From NCBI RefSeq assembly GCF_020443565.1, contig NZ_JAIZZN010000001.1, forward strand, positions 248,001 through 312,000: 64,000 nt of DNA, given 5' to 3'. This DNA comes from Clostridium sp. CS001 (GTDB lineage Bacteria; Bacillota; Clostridia; Clostridiales; Clostridiaceae). Below are positions 9,774 to 19,720 of this stretch, piece after piece. Position numbers and translations under genes: made by a program. Each line of letters opens with the position of its first letter. The stretch's first letter is position 1. Under the pieces are notes generated by a model. The model was not told the DNA's origin, did not search any database, and was given only the letters and a program-made list of their open reading frames with translations.

Positions 9774-9797
9774 AAAAACCGTGCATGCACGGTTTTT
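9774..9797 (-). terminator. Terminator after spoVS
   Basis: Self-complementary CCGTGCATGCACGG flanked by A- and T-runs. On the minus strand it is followed by TTTTTTTATT and touches the spoVS stop codon. Confidence 0.8.
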
Positions 9798-10057
9798 CAT
9801 CTCGGCTCAACTATGAACTTTATAGCTGTTTTCATTTCACCATCAATAAGTATTTCGACAAAAGCGGGGATTACAACTAAATCAATGCCATTTGGAGCAA
9901 CAAATCCTCTAGTAATGGCGATAGCTTTAACCGCTTGATTAACTGCCCCTGCTCCCACAGCTTGTAGCTCTACAACTGATTTTACCCTTAATACTGCAGC
10001 TAATGCTCCAGCCACGGATTTAGGTTGTGAGCTAGCAGACACCCTCAATACTTCCAT
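9797..10057 (-). CDS. spoVS: Stage V sporulation protein S (SpoVS)
   Basis: Alba-like nucleic-acid-binding protein required for spore coat assembly and engulfment-stage progress in Bacillus. MEVLRVSASSQPKSVAGALA and the following KSVVELQAVGAGAVNQAVKA are near-invariant in the family. Length is 86 aa, as usual. The longer frame to 10096 is rejected because GGGGGG lies seven bases before the ATG at 10057. A strong terminator follows directly. Confidence 0.98.
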   Translation of the reverse strand: MEVLRVSASSQPKSVAGALAAVLRVKSVVELQAVGAGAVNQAVKAIAITRGFVAPNGIDLVVIPAFVEILIDGEMKTAIKFIVEPR

Positions 10058-10120
10058 TCTATTACCCCCCACTGAATTCCTTATTAAGAACACCATAGAG
10101 AGTATATTCTATATAGTAAA

Positions 10121-11212
10121 CTAAAAACCTTTTTTATATTTTCTGCACGCATAGTCATATATACTCATAATAATACATTTTTCCCCTATAAAAACATTAA
10201 TACTTCCACGCTCAGTAGTAATATCTTGGAATATATCTATCGAATCTGCCTTTATTTGTTTTTTTATGTCATAAAAAAAACTCTTACCATTAGCATAAAG
10301 CCTTGAAATATCCTTTGGGTTTATTTTCACCAAAATCTTATTGAGGGATATATCACCGATAATATTATTAATTATAGCATCATATAACATATCATTATAT
10401 ATGCTACCTTCCACTAACTCTCTAAATGCAGGATGAAATGGCCCTGCAACTAAATCATTGCCCTCTGAAATTTCTTCAGTGGGCTGTAATCCTATTCGAA
10501 TTACATTTATTTGGTTTGAAATCATCATCATGTAAATGACCTTACTTATATCTACAGCTTCATTTAGCGAATAAGGTTTAAATTGCCCTTCTACATACAT
10601 ATTTTCCATATGAGTATCTTTAATTATAAGCGCAGGGTATATTCTACATATATCCGGTTTAAGAGCAATAACTCCTTTGGCTGTCTCTATATCTTTATTC
10701 ATATTATCACCAGGCAGTCCTATCATAATTTGATGCCCTAATGTAAACCCATATTGTTTTATCAGCTTTGAAGCATGCTCTACATCCTTCACTGTATGAC
10801 CTCTTCCGGATTTCAATAGTACCTCCTCATCTAGGGATTGCACTCCAAGTTCTATAATATCTACAGAATACTTTTTAAGATTTATTAAGATATTATCATC
10901 TATATAATCCGGTCTTGTAGATAATCTAATGAATCTTATTTTATTACTATCCTTAAACTTCTTTGCAACTTCTAACAGCTCAATCTGTTTTTCCATGTTT
11001 ATAGCTGTAAATGTACCACCAAAGAAGGATACCTCAATTGTAGCATTATCGCTTTTTATTGTTCGTAAATATTCATTTACTGTTTGCTCCACATACATAG
11101 CATCAACTTTTGTGGATGTTCCTGTTATGCTATTTTGATTACAAAACACGCAATCATGTGGACAACCTTCATGAGGAACAAAAATAGGAATAATATAATG
11201 TGCTTTACTCAT
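10121..11212 (-). CDS. Radical SAM protein, Elp3/HemN-like
   Basis: The CPHDCVFCNQ motif supplies the CxxxCxxC cluster binding the [4Fe-4S] of radical SAM enzymes. The partial TIM barrel continues with FFGGTFTAI and IMIGLPGD. The family sits next to rnc in many clostridia and is often annotated as Elp3-like or coproporphyrinogen oxidase-like. The true substrate is unknown, although a role in tRNA or RNA modification is plausible from the Elp3 resemblance. The ATG at 11212 has GGAGGG five bases upstream and overlaps the rnc stop by eight bases, indicating coupling. About 363 aa. Confidence 0.88.
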   Translation of the reverse strand: MSKAHYIIPIFVPHEGCPHDCVFCNQNSITGTSTKVDAMYVEQTVNEYLRTIKSDNATIEVSFFGGTFTAINMEKQIELLEVAKKFKDSNKIRFIRLSTRPDYIDDNILINLKKYSVDIIELGVQSLDEEVLLKSGRGHTVKDVEHASKLIKQYGFTLGHQIMIGLPGDNMNKDIETAKGVIALKPDICRIYPALIIKDTHMENMYVEGQFKPYSLNEAVDISKVIYMMMISNQINVIRIGLQPTEEISEGNDLVAGPFHPAFRELVEGSIYNDMLYDAIINNIIGDISLNKILVKINPKDISRLYANGKSFFYDIKKQIKADSIDIFQDITTERGSINVFIGEKCIIMSIYDYACRKYKKGF

Positions 11213-11906
11213 GCAAACCCTCCTGCCTAGCCATAACTTCTTTAGCCGCATTTTGCTCTGCTTCCTTTTTGCTGTAACCCTGTCCTGAGCCTTTTATGCA
11301 GTTATTTATTAATAAATTAACAAAGAATGTTCTCCTATGAGGTGGCCCTTCAAATCTTAAAAGCTCATAGCGAATATCAACTTCTCCATTTTGTTGTAAT
11401 ATTTCTTGAAGCTTAGTCTTATAATCTAAAACTATCTCATTACTAATTGCTTTTTCAATTGTTGCTTTAAAATTATTAAGTATAAATAGCTTAGCTTCCT
11501 CTATTCCTCTATCTAAATATATAGCAGCAATTATAGCTTCAACACAATCAGCCAATATTGAAACTCTATCTCTACCACCAGTAATTTCCTCCCCTTTACT
11601 CATATTCATGTACATTCCTAATTTCCAAGCAATGGCAATGTCACACAATGAATTTTCACAAACAATAAGTGATCTGATTTTAGTTAAATAGCCTTCTGGC
11701 TTTTCATTAAACCGAGTATATAAGTGTTCAGATATAATTAGCTGCAATACAGAATCGCCTAGGAATTCAAGTCTTTCGTTAAATTCAATCTTTTTTTTCT
11801 GATTTGCATAGGAGCTGTGGGTTATTGCTGTTCTAAGTAGCTCCTTATTTTTAAAATTCAATTGTAATTCGCGCTCAAGGTCATGTAACTTTATATCGTA
11901 CTTCAT
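11205..11906 (-). CDS. rnc: Ribonuclease III
   Basis: Double-strand-specific endoribonuclease for rRNA and mRNA processing. The signature NERLEFLGDSVL and the second catalytic segment ILADCVEAIIAAIYLDRG give the N-terminal nuclease domain. A C-terminal dsRNA-binding domain ends GQGYSKKEAEQNAAKE. About 233 aa. AAGGAG lies eight bases before the ATG at 11906 and only two before that at 11912, so 11906 is chosen. It sits between acpP and the radical SAM gene. Confidence 0.98.
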   Translation of the reverse strand: MKYDIKLHDLERELQLNFKNKELLRTAITHSSYANQKKKIEFNERLEFLGDSVLQLIISEHLYTRFNEKPEGYLTKIRSLIVCENSLCDIAIAWKLGMYMNMSKGEEITGGRDRVSILADCVEAIIAAIYLDRGIEEAKLFILNNFKATIEKAISNEIVLDYKTKLQEILQQNGEVDIRYELLRFEGPPHRRTFFVNLLINNCIKGSGQGYSKKEAEQNAAKEVMARQEGLHE

Positions 11907-12151
11907 AATCATTGCTCCTTTTCGGAAGTTTATTTAAACCTTCATTTATCTATGGATATACTATTTATTATCCCTTTATATTTACTATTTAATTAATATT
12001 TATTTTCCACGGTCTTTCAAGTTTATTATTGAATTTACTTTATAATTTAAATAAGGTAAGTAATACGATACTCACCCTTAAATCTGCTATACCATCTACT
12101 AATTATTTTCAACAGCTTCTATATTGTAGTAAATTCAAGAATAAGCTTGAA

Positions 12152-12182
12152 AAAGCTAAAGGCCCGCAGTAGCGCGGAGCCT
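12152..12182 (-). terminator. Terminator after acpP
   Basis: Minus-strand AGGCTCCGC-GCTACT-GCGGGCCT forms an eight-pair GC-rich stem with one bulged T, followed by TTTAGCTTTTTC. It ends the plsX-acpP segment before rnc. Confidence 0.7.
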
Positions 12183-12186
12183 TATA

Positions 12187-12417
12187 TTATTCTTCTGAAC
12201 GTGCTTTAATATATTCTACTACATCAGAAACAGTAGCCATTTTTTCAACATCTTCATCAGGAATTTCTATCTCGTACTCTTCTTCAAGTGCCATGATCAA
12301 TTCCACAATATCAAGAGAATCAGCGCCTAAGTTATCCATAAAAGATGATTCCATCTTTATTTCTTCTTCATCAATGCTTAATTGTGATGCTATAGTAGCT
12401 CTAATTTTTTCAAACAT
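12187..12417 (-). CDS. acpP: Acyl carrier protein
   Basis: Carries growing fatty-acyl chains on a 4'-phosphopantetheine arm. The attachment serine is in the invariant [12 protein letters not shown] motif. The acidic helices and 76-aa length are typical. It lies just after plsX, which uses acyl-ACP as substrate. An AAGGAGGTGA SD precedes the ATG. Confidence 0.98.
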   Translation of the reverse strand: MFEKIRATIASQLSIDEEEIKMESSFMDNLGADSLDIVELIMALEEEYEIEIPDEDVEKMATVSDVVEYIKARSEE

Positions 12418-12600
12418 AATATCTTCACCTCCTTACCTGTAGGTAACTAACAATTATAGTTTGTTATTCATGCAAATTATAATCATCTTATATTATATTA
12501 ATAGGTTCTTACTAACTTATCAACTATTATATTTAAATTTAATTATATCGAAGATATAATTACCTTTGATTATGCTATAAAAAGATTATACTTCTATATC

Positions 12601-13614
12601 CTAATTAGCGTTATTTTCTTTCTCAGATAGTTTTTCAATTTCTAATTTTAACTTATCTACAACCTTATTTTCATAAAATATTGTAGCTTGCTTAATAGCA
12701 TTCTTAAAAGCCTTTGCATCTGAACTTCCATGAGCTTTTATACAAATACCATTTACCCCTAAAAAGGCAGCTCCACCATACTCTTTATAATCAAAATCCT
12801 TTTTAAATTTTTTAAACACCGGTTTGAGTAGTATTCCACCAAGCTTAGTTCTAAATGAACTCATTATTCCAACCTTTAATATATCAAATATATTAGCAAC
12901 TGCGCCTTCATACAACTTTAGAATTACATTTCCTACAAACCCATCACAAACTAAAACTTTAACGTCTCCACTTGGAATCTCTCTAGCTTCTACATTTCCT
13001 ATAAAGTTTAAGTTTGCTTCCTTTAGTAGTTTATGAGCTGATTTTGAAAGTTCGTTACCCTTCTCTTCTTCTGATCCTATGTTCACTAAACCTACAGAGG
13101 GATTCGCTACTTTTAGTATGTTTTCAAAGTATGTTTTTCCCATAAGTCCAAACTGTACTAAATAATGAGGTTTACATTCTGCATTGGCTCCACAATCAAT
13201 TATCATAAAGGGCCCATTTTTACCTGGCAGTACTGGCGCTAGCGCTGGTCTATCTATGCCTTTTATTCTTCCTACTATTAGTGTACATCCAGCTAAAAAA
13301 GCTCCAGAGCTTCCAGCAGAAATTATAGCATCTGCATCTCCGCTTTTTACAAGATTTAAGGCTTTTACTAAGCTGGAATCTTTCTTACGCTTAATGGCCA
13401 TTACCGGATGTTCATTTGTACTTATTACTTCTTTGGCATCAATAACCTTTATTTTATTACAATCATAGGAATATTTTTTTAACTCTTCTTTAATTAAATC
13501 CTCTGAACCTGTTATTAAAATTTCTATATTGTATTCTTTTATAGCTTCAACACAACCCTCAACTACAGCCTTTGGAGAAAAATCCCCGCCCATTCCATCT
13601 ACAACAACAACCAT
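12601..13614 (-). CDS. plsX: Phosphate acyltransferase PlsX
   Basis: Converts acyl-ACP to acyl-phosphate, the first step of PlsX-PlsY phospholipid synthesis, peripherally on the membrane. The family opening [18 protein letters not shown] and internal GANAECKP and [11 protein letters not shown] motifs are present. The frame extends to a GTG at 13626, but the ATG at 13614 gives the canonical N-terminus, with a GAGGG SD five bases upstream. Conserved rpmF-plsX-acpP order. Confidence 0.97.
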   Translation of the reverse strand: MVVVVDGMGGDFSPKAVVEGCVEAIKEYNIEILITGSEDLIKEELKKYSYDCNKIKVIDAKEVISTNEHPVMAIKRKKDSSLVKALNLVKSGDADAIISAGSSGAFLAGCTLIVGRIKGIDRPALAPVLPGKNGPFMIIDCGANAECKPHYLVQFGLMGKTYFENILKVANPSVGLVNIGSEEEKGNELSKSAHKLLKEANLNFIGNVEAREIPSGDVKVLVCDGFVGNVILKLYEGAVANIFDILKVGIMSSFRTKLGGILLKPVFKKFKKDFDYKEYGGAAFLGVNGICIKAHGSSDAKAFKNAIKQATIFYENKVVDKLKLEIEKLSEKENNAN

Positions 13615-13751
13615 TTTTACCCTCACCTTAAATGTGTCATATTCTTATATTTATTTATATTATATACTATAGCGCACAAATATTTCTAGTATTAATAAGC
13701 CTACAATGCAAATATAATTAGATTTATTTTTTTATAAGTATCTCTTAAAAG

Positions 13752-13776
13752 TAAAAAGAAAGTCTTTCGACTTTCT
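13752..13776 (-). terminator. Terminator/attenuator between rpmF and plsX
   Basis: Minus strand AGAAAGTC-GAAA-GACTTTCT, an eight-pair stem closed by a GAAA tetraloop, followed by TTTTTAC, immediately after the rpmF stop. It probably lets rpmF be expressed above plsX. Confidence 0.75.
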
Positions 13777-13778
13777 TC

Positions 13779-13964
13779 TTATTTTTGTTCCATTGCAACT
13801 ACTTCTCTATTCTTGTAATATCCACAGTTTTTACATACTCTATGAGCAAGTTTCATATCGTGGCATTGAGGACACTCAACTATTCCTGGTAAACCAAGTT
13901 TAAATGTTTGCGCTCTTCGAGAATCTCTTCTACCTTTTGAAAATCTTCTAGCAGGATTTCCCAT
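13779..13964 (-). CDS. rpmF: 50S ribosomal protein L32
   Basis: L32 with zinc-ribbon cysteines (CPQC and CKNCGY) retained, so the zinc-binding C+ form. The opening MGNPARRFSKGRRDSRRA and 61-aa length are typical. GGAGG is seven bases before the ATG. It is 12 bases after the DUF177 gene, forming the conserved DUF177-rpmF pair. Confidence 0.98.
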   Translation of the reverse strand: MGNPARRFSKGRRDSRRAQTFKLGLPGIVECPQCHDMKLAHRVCKNCGYYKNREVVAMEQK

Positions 13965-13976
13965 TGTAACACCTCC

Positions 13977-14477
13977 TTAATCAGTTGAAAACAAGTTTTT
14001 TAATTTTGCCAACCTTGGGTCGATATCCTCATTTTCACATTTACATGTGTTATGATTTAAATCGATTCCGCACTGATGGCATAAGCCTTTACAATCTTTA
14101 TTACAGAGTTTTTTTATAGGTAATACAGCAATGATATTATTTTCTACAATTTCATTTAAATCTAATCTATCATTTTTAATAAAAATAATATCCTCATCTT
14201 CACTCTTTAGAGTTTTCGACATTCTTTCATTTAATTCAACATTTATTGAATAAGAAAAAGTCTCAAGACACCTAGAACAAGCAAGTAATAGTTCTGTCTC
14301 CATATTCCCAGTTAAATTTATTTCTTCACCAATTGGCTTTAGGCTCAAATCTAACTTAATGGGTTTAGAAAATTGTATAAATTCATTTTCATAGGTAAAA
14401 TTATCTTTTTCTAATTCTAAATGAATTTGTTTTCTTGTTTTTTTATTGCTAAATAACTCTGAAACATCTATTACCAT
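13977..14477 (-). CDS. DUF177 (YceD-family) protein
   Basis: Conserved partner of rpmF. In E. coli and plants YceD homologues are needed for 23S rRNA accumulation or processing. Visible features are ACSRCLETF in the middle and a C-terminal cysteine cluster (CNKDCKGLCHQCGIDLNHNTC), probably metal-binding. About 166 aa. The ATG at 14477 is preferred over a GTG at 14486, which has no SD. It heads an operon with a clear promoter and an unusually structured leader. Confidence 0.92.
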   Translation of the reverse strand: MVIDVSELFSNKKTRKQIHLELEKDNFTYENEFIQFSKPIKLDLSLKPIGEEINLTGNMETELLLACSRCLETFSYSINVELNERMSKTLKSEDEDIIFIKNDRLDLNEIVENNIIAVLPIKKLCNKDCKGLCHQCGIDLNHNTCKCENEDIDPRLAKLKNLFSTD

Positions 14478-14490
14478 ACTATCCACTCTG

Positions 14491-14620
14491 AAAAACTAAA
14501 TATCATTTAGTTTTTTCTCATATAAAGAAACTCTTTATACATTGTATAAACGAATTATACAGCTCGAGCAAAGCTTCTGCGTCCCTCCTAACTAAATTGT
14601 TTTTTTACTTACATCAAACA
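14491..14620 (-). promoter_or_regulatory. Structured leader of the DUF177-rpmF operon
   Basis: About 130 nt between the promoter and the first gene hold three consecutive hairpins in transcript order. They are TGTATAA/TTATACA, TATAAAGA/TCTTTATA, and an 11-pair AAAAACTAAAT/ATTTAGTTTTT (14491-14515) ending in a T-run just before the start codon. A GC-rich segment with a GGAGGG precedes them. The last hairpin looks like an attenuator. The family is not recognised. Confidence 0.4.
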
Positions 14621-14626
14621 CAAATT

Positions 14627-14655
14627 ATTATATAAATAATACAGTAAAAAGTCAA
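14627..14655 (-). promoter_or_regulatory. Sigma-A promoter of the DUF177-rpmF-plsX operon
   Basis: Minus strand TTGACT (14650-14655), exactly 17 nt, TATAAT (14627-14632): a near-consensus vegetative promoter. The predicted start is near 14620. Confidence 0.8.
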
Positions 14656-14701
14656 GAATTATTTATCATAGAAATTAACAATGACTTATTATATTAAAGC
14701 T

Positions 14702-15895
14702 TTATTTTGTTAAAGCTTCAGTGTCTCTTGCAATTACTAATTCTTCATTTGTTGGTATAACGAATATTTTAGTTTTAGAATCCTCTGTATTTAATTCTAC
14801 AGCTTTTCCACGAACCTTATTCTTAGCCTTATCTAAAACTGCACCTAAGAATTCTAATCCGTTACATATATCTTCTCTTGTTTCTGGAGAGTTTTCACCA
14901 AGTCCAGCAGTAAATACTATTGCATCTACTCCACCCATTACTGCAGCATAAGATCCTATGAAAGTTTTAACCTTATAGCTGAATATATCAAGGGCTAATT
15001 GAGCTCTATGATTTCCTTGTTCCCATGCAGCTGTTTCTATATCTCTAAAGTCACTACTTACTCCAGATATTCCTAAAACCCCTGATTTTTTATTCATTAA
15101 ATCATTTACTTCATCGATTGTTAAGTTTAATTCATGCATTATATATGTTATTATAGCAGGGTCAATACTTCCACATCTAGTTCCCATAGCTATTCCTTCA
15201 AGTGGCGTAAATCCCATACTTGTTTCAACTGATACACCATTTTTTACTGCAGTAATACTTGCACCATTTCCTAAATGACAAGTGATTATTTTTAAATCTT
15301 TTATATCTTTACCCATCATTTCTGCAGCTTTAGCTGAAACATATTTGTGAGATGTTCCATGGAATCCATATTTTCTAACGCCGTGATTAGTATATAAATC
15401 ATATGGAAGTGGATATATATATGCTGTTTCAGGCATTGTTTGATGAAATGCAGTATCAAATACAGCTACCATTGGTGTATTTGGCATTAATGCCATGCAC
15501 GCATTGATTCCAATTATATTAGCTGGATTATGAAGTGGTGCAAGTTTAGAACATTCCTTCAAATCCTGCATTACTACATCATTAATTAAAACTGATTGTG
15601 CATATTTTTCTCCGCCATGGACGATTCTATGGCCTGCAGCGCCTATTTCTGATAAATCCTTAATAACACCATGCTCAGCATCTACTAGCGCTCCAAGCAC
15701 TAATCTAATAGCATCTGTATGGTCTTTCATTATCTCTTGAATAATATATTTTTCTCCCTTAGCCTTTTGAGTTAATATTGATCCTTCTATTCCTATTCTT
15801 TCTACTAATCCTAGGGCTAAGCATTCTTCATTTTCCATGTTTATCAATTGATACTTTAAAGATGAACTTCCACAGTTTATAACTAATATTTTCAT
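14702..15895 (-). CDS. ackA: Acetate kinase
   Basis: Converts acetyl-phosphate and ADP to acetate and ATP, the main substrate-level phosphorylation step of acetate-forming clostridia. It has the ASKHA opening [47 protein letters not shown] and the adenosine-binding GLGENSP. 397 aa, standard. The ATG at 15895 follows a GGAGGC-type SD. It lies 46 bases after pta. Confidence 0.98.
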   Translation of the reverse strand: MKILVINCGSSSLKYQLINMENEECLALGLVERIGIEGSILTQKAKGEKYIIQEIMKDHTDAIRLVLGALVDAEHGVIKDLSEIGAAGHRIVHGGEKYAQSVLINDVVMQDLKECSKLAPLHNPANIIGINACMALMPNTPMVAVFDTAFHQTMPETAYIYPLPYDLYTNHGVRKYGFHGTSHKYVSAKAAEMMGKDIKDLKIITCHLGNGASITAVKNGVSVETSMGFTPLEGIAMGTRCGSIDPAIITYIMHELNLTIDEVNDLMNKKSGVLGISGVSSDFRDIETAAWEQGNHRAQLALDIFSYKVKTFIGSYAAVMGGVDAIVFTAGLGENSPETREDICNGLEFLGAVLDKAKNKVRGKAVELNTEDSKTKIFVIPTNEELVIARDTEALTK

Positions 15896-15941
15896 TTAAT
15901 ATGCCTCCAATTGCTATGTTTATTATGTTTATTTTATATAA

Positions 15942-16943
15942 TTATCTTTGGATTTGAGCTTGAACTGCTGTTACAGCAACAACATTAACTATATCCTGAA
16001 CACTGCAACCTCTTGATAAATCATTTATAGGCTTAGCAAAACCTTGACAAACCGGTCCAATCGCCTCAGCATTCGCGAACCTTTGTACTAATTTGTATCC
16101 AATGTTTCCTGATTGTAAGTCTGGGAACACTAAAACATTTGCTTTCCCAGCTACGCTACTGTTTGGTGCCTTTTGTTTTCCTACACTTGGAACGATAGCA
16201 GCATCTAATTGAAGCTCACCATCGATTTGTAAATCCGGTCTAGCATTTTTTGCAATTTCAGTAGCTTTAGCTACCTTATCAACTAATTCATGTTTTGCAC
16301 TTCCCATAGTTGAAAAAGATAACATTGCAACTTTAGGTTCGAAATTACATAAGCACTTTGCATTTTCTGCAGTACTAATAGCAATTGATGCTAATTCTTC
16401 TGCATTAGGATTTGGATTAACAGCACAATCTGCAAATAGTAGCAATCCATCTTCACCATATTCGCTGCTAGGAACTTCCATTATAAAGAAACTTGAAACA
16501 ACCTTGATTCCTGGTGCTGTTTTAATAATCTGCATTCCAGGTCTAAGTAAATCTCCTGTAGTATGTATTGCTCCTGATACTAAACCATCCGCTTCGCCCA
16601 TCTTAACCATCATGGTTCCAAAATACAAACAATCTTGCATTGTCTCTAAGGCTTTTTCTAAAGTCATTCCTTTATTTTTTCTTAGCTCATAAAATTCATT
16701 TGCATAAGCATCAGTTTTTGTAGAAGTCTTTGGATCTATAATTTCTATACCTTCAAGGTTAACTCCAAATTCAGATGCTTTTGTTTTAATTACATCTAAG
16801 TCACCTATTAGTATTACCTCAGCTAATGAATTATTTTTGATAATTTCACTAGCTTTTATAGTCCTTTCCTCTTCGCCTTCAGGAAGTACAATTCTTTTCT
16901 TATCAGCTTGTGCCATTTTGCATATCTTCTCTATAAACGCCAT
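15942..16943 (-). CDS. pta: Phosphate acetyltransferase
   Basis: Makes acetyl-phosphate from acetyl-CoA, feeding AckA. The catalytic domain is recognised from ADGLVSGAIHTTGD, FFIMEVP, FADCAVNPNP and NVLVFPDLQSGNIGYKLVQR. 333 aa, the short form without the N-terminal regulatory domain. The start follows a GGAG SD (AAAGGAGAAATAAG). It is divergent from tmcAL, with about 300 bases between. Confidence 0.98.
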   Translation of the reverse strand: MAFIEKICKMAQADKKRIVLPEGEEERTIKASEIIKNNSLAEVILIGDLDVIKTKASEFGVNLEGIEIIDPKTSTKTDAYANEFYELRKNKGMTLEKALETMQDCLYFGTMMVKMGEADGLVSGAIHTTGDLLRPGMQIIKTAPGIKVVSSFFIMEVPSSEYGEDGLLLFADCAVNPNPNAEELASIAISTAENAKCLCNFEPKVAMLSFSTMGSAKHELVDKVAKATEIAKNARPDLQIDGELQLDAAIVPSVGKQKAPNSSVAGKANVLVFPDLQSGNIGYKLVQRFANAEAIGPVCQGFAKPINDLSRGCSVQDIVNVVAVTAVQAQIQR

Positions 16944-17239
16944 TCTTATTTCTCCTTTCAGTTATAATCAAGTTACGTACACTATTAATATACTCCTTTT
17001 ATGCTATACATTTCAACATAAAATAACAAATTGCTTTATGTATATTATACTCAATATATTCAAAATTTTCACTATCTTTATTTTATTGTTGAAATATATT
17101 TACTTTTATTAAGGTGTCTTATAATATATAATATAGCTAATTATATATTATATATTCTTTTCGTGTAACTATTAGCTTATAATTTATCCAAAAATAACTT
17201 AACTAGTCAAATTAATATAAGCTTTCGTGAGGTGTTTTA

Positions 17240-18463
17240 ATGAATGTTTCAGGCATAATTGTGGAATATAACCCATTACACAACGGTCATTTATATCATA
17301 TTAACAAAACTAAAGAACTTACAAATTGCGATGCCTTAATATGTGTTATGAGTGGAAACTTTGCTCAACGTGGAATCCCATCTAGCATAGATAAATGGAC
17401 AAAAACCAAAATGGCGCTTCAAAACGGAGTAGATTTAGTAATTGAAATACCTGCTATTTACAGTGTGTCCTCAGCAGAATTTTTTTCCTTCGGCTCTGTT
17501 AGTCTTCTAGACAGTTTAGGAGTAGTAGATAATATTTGTTTTGGCAGTGAACATGGTGATATTGATGATATATATAATATTTCAAATATATTATATCAAG
17601 AGCCTACTGATTTTAAATTACTACTTAAAACTTATTTATCTAAAGGAATTGCTTATCCCAAAGCTAGAGCTAACGCACTTTATGATTATTTAATAAATTC
17701 AAAAATGGACCTTTCTAACCTATTATTAGATGATTTTTTAAATTCATCTAATAATATACTAGGTATTGAATATTGCAAGAGTTTAATAAAATTAAATAGT
17801 TCTATTAAACCTTATACTTTAAAAAGGGAAGGGGCAACTTATAGTAGCAATGTTCTACATAGTGAATTTTCAAGTGCAACAGCTATAAGAAAATTTGTAA
17901 AAGAAAAAGGCTGCTTAACAAAGCTAGAAGACCATGTTCCAAAATCAGTATTAGCAGAAATCTTAAACCTATACTCACAAAATTATGAGTTTACTTTTGA
18001 AGACTCCATGTTTCCTTATATAAAACATAAATCCTTTACTTCAAAAAACTCATTAGTAAATTTACCAGATGTCTCTGAAGGTCTTGATAATAGAATTATT
18101 AAGGCTTTGCAACACAATTTAAGCTATTCAAGTGCATTAGATGATATAAAAAGCAAACGTTACACTTATACACGAATTGCTAGGATCTTATGTCAATACT
18201 TCATAGGATTTGACAACTTTGATACTAATAGATTACGATCAATGCCTTGTCCATATGCTCGTGTTTTAGGATTTAACTCAAGGGGGAAATCAATTCTTAA
18301 ATCCATAAAATCAAATAGTAGCATTCCCCTCTATACAAAGATCTCTAAAGTCACAAATGAGACTTTAGAACTAGATATACAAGCTACTAAAGCTTATAGC
18401 ATTCTAAATAGTAGTATATCCCCTAATAGCGATTATTTGATATCCCCTATTATTATAAATTAA
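17240..18463 (+). CDS. tmcAL: tRNA(Met) cytidine acetate ligase TmcAL (YlbM)
   Basis: Forms N4-acetylcytidine at the wobble position of elongator tRNA-Met from acetate and ATP. The nucleotidyltransferase fold shows the HxGH motif in NPLHNGHLYH at about residues 11-20, then SGNFAQRG and the DLVIEIPAIYSVSSAEFF segment. 407 aa, normal. GAGGTG is seven bases before the ATG. Its acetate-dependent chemistry is notable beside pta-ackA, although the adjacency to ylbJ is the generally conserved one. Confidence 0.95.
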   Translation: MNVSGIIVEYNPLHNGHLYHINKTKELTNCDALICVMSGNFAQRGIPSSIDKWTKTKMALQNGVDLVIEIPAIYSVSSAEFFSFGSVSLLDSLGVVDNICFGSEHGDIDDIYNISNILYQEPTDFKLLLKTYLSKGIAYPKARANALYDYLINSKMDLSNLLLDDFLNSSNNILGIEYCKSLIKLNSSIKPYTLKREGATYSSNVLHSEFSSATAIRKFVKEKGCLTKLEDHVPKSVLAEILNLYSQNYEFTFEDSMFPYIKHKSFTSKNSLVNLPDVSEGLDNRIIKALQHNLSYSSALDDIKSKRYTYTRIARILCQYFIGFDNFDTNRLRSMPCPYARVLGFNSRGKSILKSIKSNSSIPLYTKISKVTNETLELDIQATKAYSILNSSISPNSDYLISPIIIN

Positions 18464-18547
18464 AATTAAAATTAATATTTAAAATACATAAGTCCATTAC
18501 TATTTAAATATATTTAATACAGCATTACTTTAAAAAGGAGTTTAAAA

Positions 18548-19720
18548 TTGAGGTTACTATTAATTATGCTGTTAGTTATCATAGTCCTCTTATTATTTAA
18601 GTTGTTTAAGACTTTGAAAGTAAATATTTTAATAACAATAGTTTGCTCTCTTATTATTCTCCAAATAATATTAGCACCAAATATTTGTATTCGCTACACT
18701 ATATCCGGTGCCAAATTGTTCTTTAATGCAGTTTTCCCTTCTCTTTTTCCATTTTTAGTTGTTATAAACATTATAATTAACTACGATGGCATTCATATTT
18801 ACTCAAAGTTACTAGGGAATATACTTTGTAAACCCCTAAGATTACCAAAAGAATGTAGCTTTGCCTTGGTGGTTAGTACCTTATGTGGTTATCCCTTAGG
18901 TGCAAGGTATACTTGCGATTTATACGAAAAAAAAATAATTGATTTAAAAACTTGTGAAAGATTACTAAATATTGCTTCTAACGCAAGTCCCCTGTTTATC
19001 ATAGGTTCAATTGGAGCTTCTATGATGTCAAGTTCTAAAATTGGATACATATTATTAGCTTCTAATATTTTATCTTGTATGTTTATGGGGTTTATTATTC
19101 CTTCAAATAACTATTCTTATCGAACTAAAAATTGCAATTATTTAAGCCCTAAAGTTACCGATAAAAATATTGGAATAACACTTAAAAACAGTATAGAAGA
19201 TGCCGTGAAAAGCTGCCTAAATATAGGTGGTTTCATTGTAGCATTCTCAGTAATAACGGGAATTATTAAAGATAATGCGATATTTCACATTATCCTAAAT
19301 AAAGCGTCTTTAATTACTGGTTCATCAGGAAATTTTATAGAAGGTTTATTACTGGGCATGTTAGAAATGACCAATGGATGTTACTTAATATCTCTTAGCA
19401 GTTCAAATCTCTATGTAAAACTTCCAATTTTAAGTTTTTTAATTGGATTTAGTGGCTTATCTATAATTTCTCAAGTTTATAGCTATACATACAAATATGC
19501 ACTCTCAATAAAAAAATATATTGCTCGTAAATTTATTCAAGGGATAATTTCTTCAATTTTAACAATAGTTTTATACTATGTTTTCCTACAGAGTTCATCT
19601 GTTTTCGCTTTTAATAACATAGGCATATATAAGAGTGATAACCTACACATTTTACTATTAATAATTCTAATTATTCCACTATTACTTAAAAATATAACTA
19701 GGCTATTTCATATCCCTTAA
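18548..19720 (+). CDS. ylbJ: Sporulation integral membrane protein YlbJ
   Basis: Sigma-E-controlled, multi-pass membrane protein required for spore cortex formation in Bacillus. Repeated hydrophobic segments occupy most of the 390 aa. Family motifs include FPSLFPFLVV, STLCGYPLGAR and GFSGLSIISQ. It starts with TTG, AAGGAG seven bases upstream. Its 3' end overlaps the opposing coiled-coil gene by 18 bases. Confidence 0.92.
   Translation: MRLLLIMLLVIIVLLLFKLFKTLKVNILITIVCSLIILQIILAPNICIRYTISGAKLFFNAVFPSLFPFLVVINIIINYDGIHIYSKLLGNILCKPLRLPKECSFALVVSTLCGYPLGARYTCDLYEKKIIDLKTCERLLNIASNASPLFIIGSIGASMMSSSKIGYILLASNILSCMFMGFIIPSNNYSYRTKNCNYLSPKVTDKNIGITLKNSIEDAVKSCLNIGGFIVAFSVITGIIKDNAIFHIILNKASLITGSSGNFIEGLLLGMLEMTNGCYLISLSSSNLYVKLPILSFLIGFSGLSIISQVYSYTYKYALSIKKYIARKFIQGIISSILTIVLYYVFLQSSSVFAFNNIGIYKSDNLHILLLIILIIPLLLKNITRLFHIP

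Noticed and set aside
17041-17239. AT-rich palindromic stretch between pta and tmcAL as a possible origin or regulatory RNA
   Set aside because: Only alternating A/T runs; no DnaA-box cluster, conserved motif or GC-rich stem was seen.
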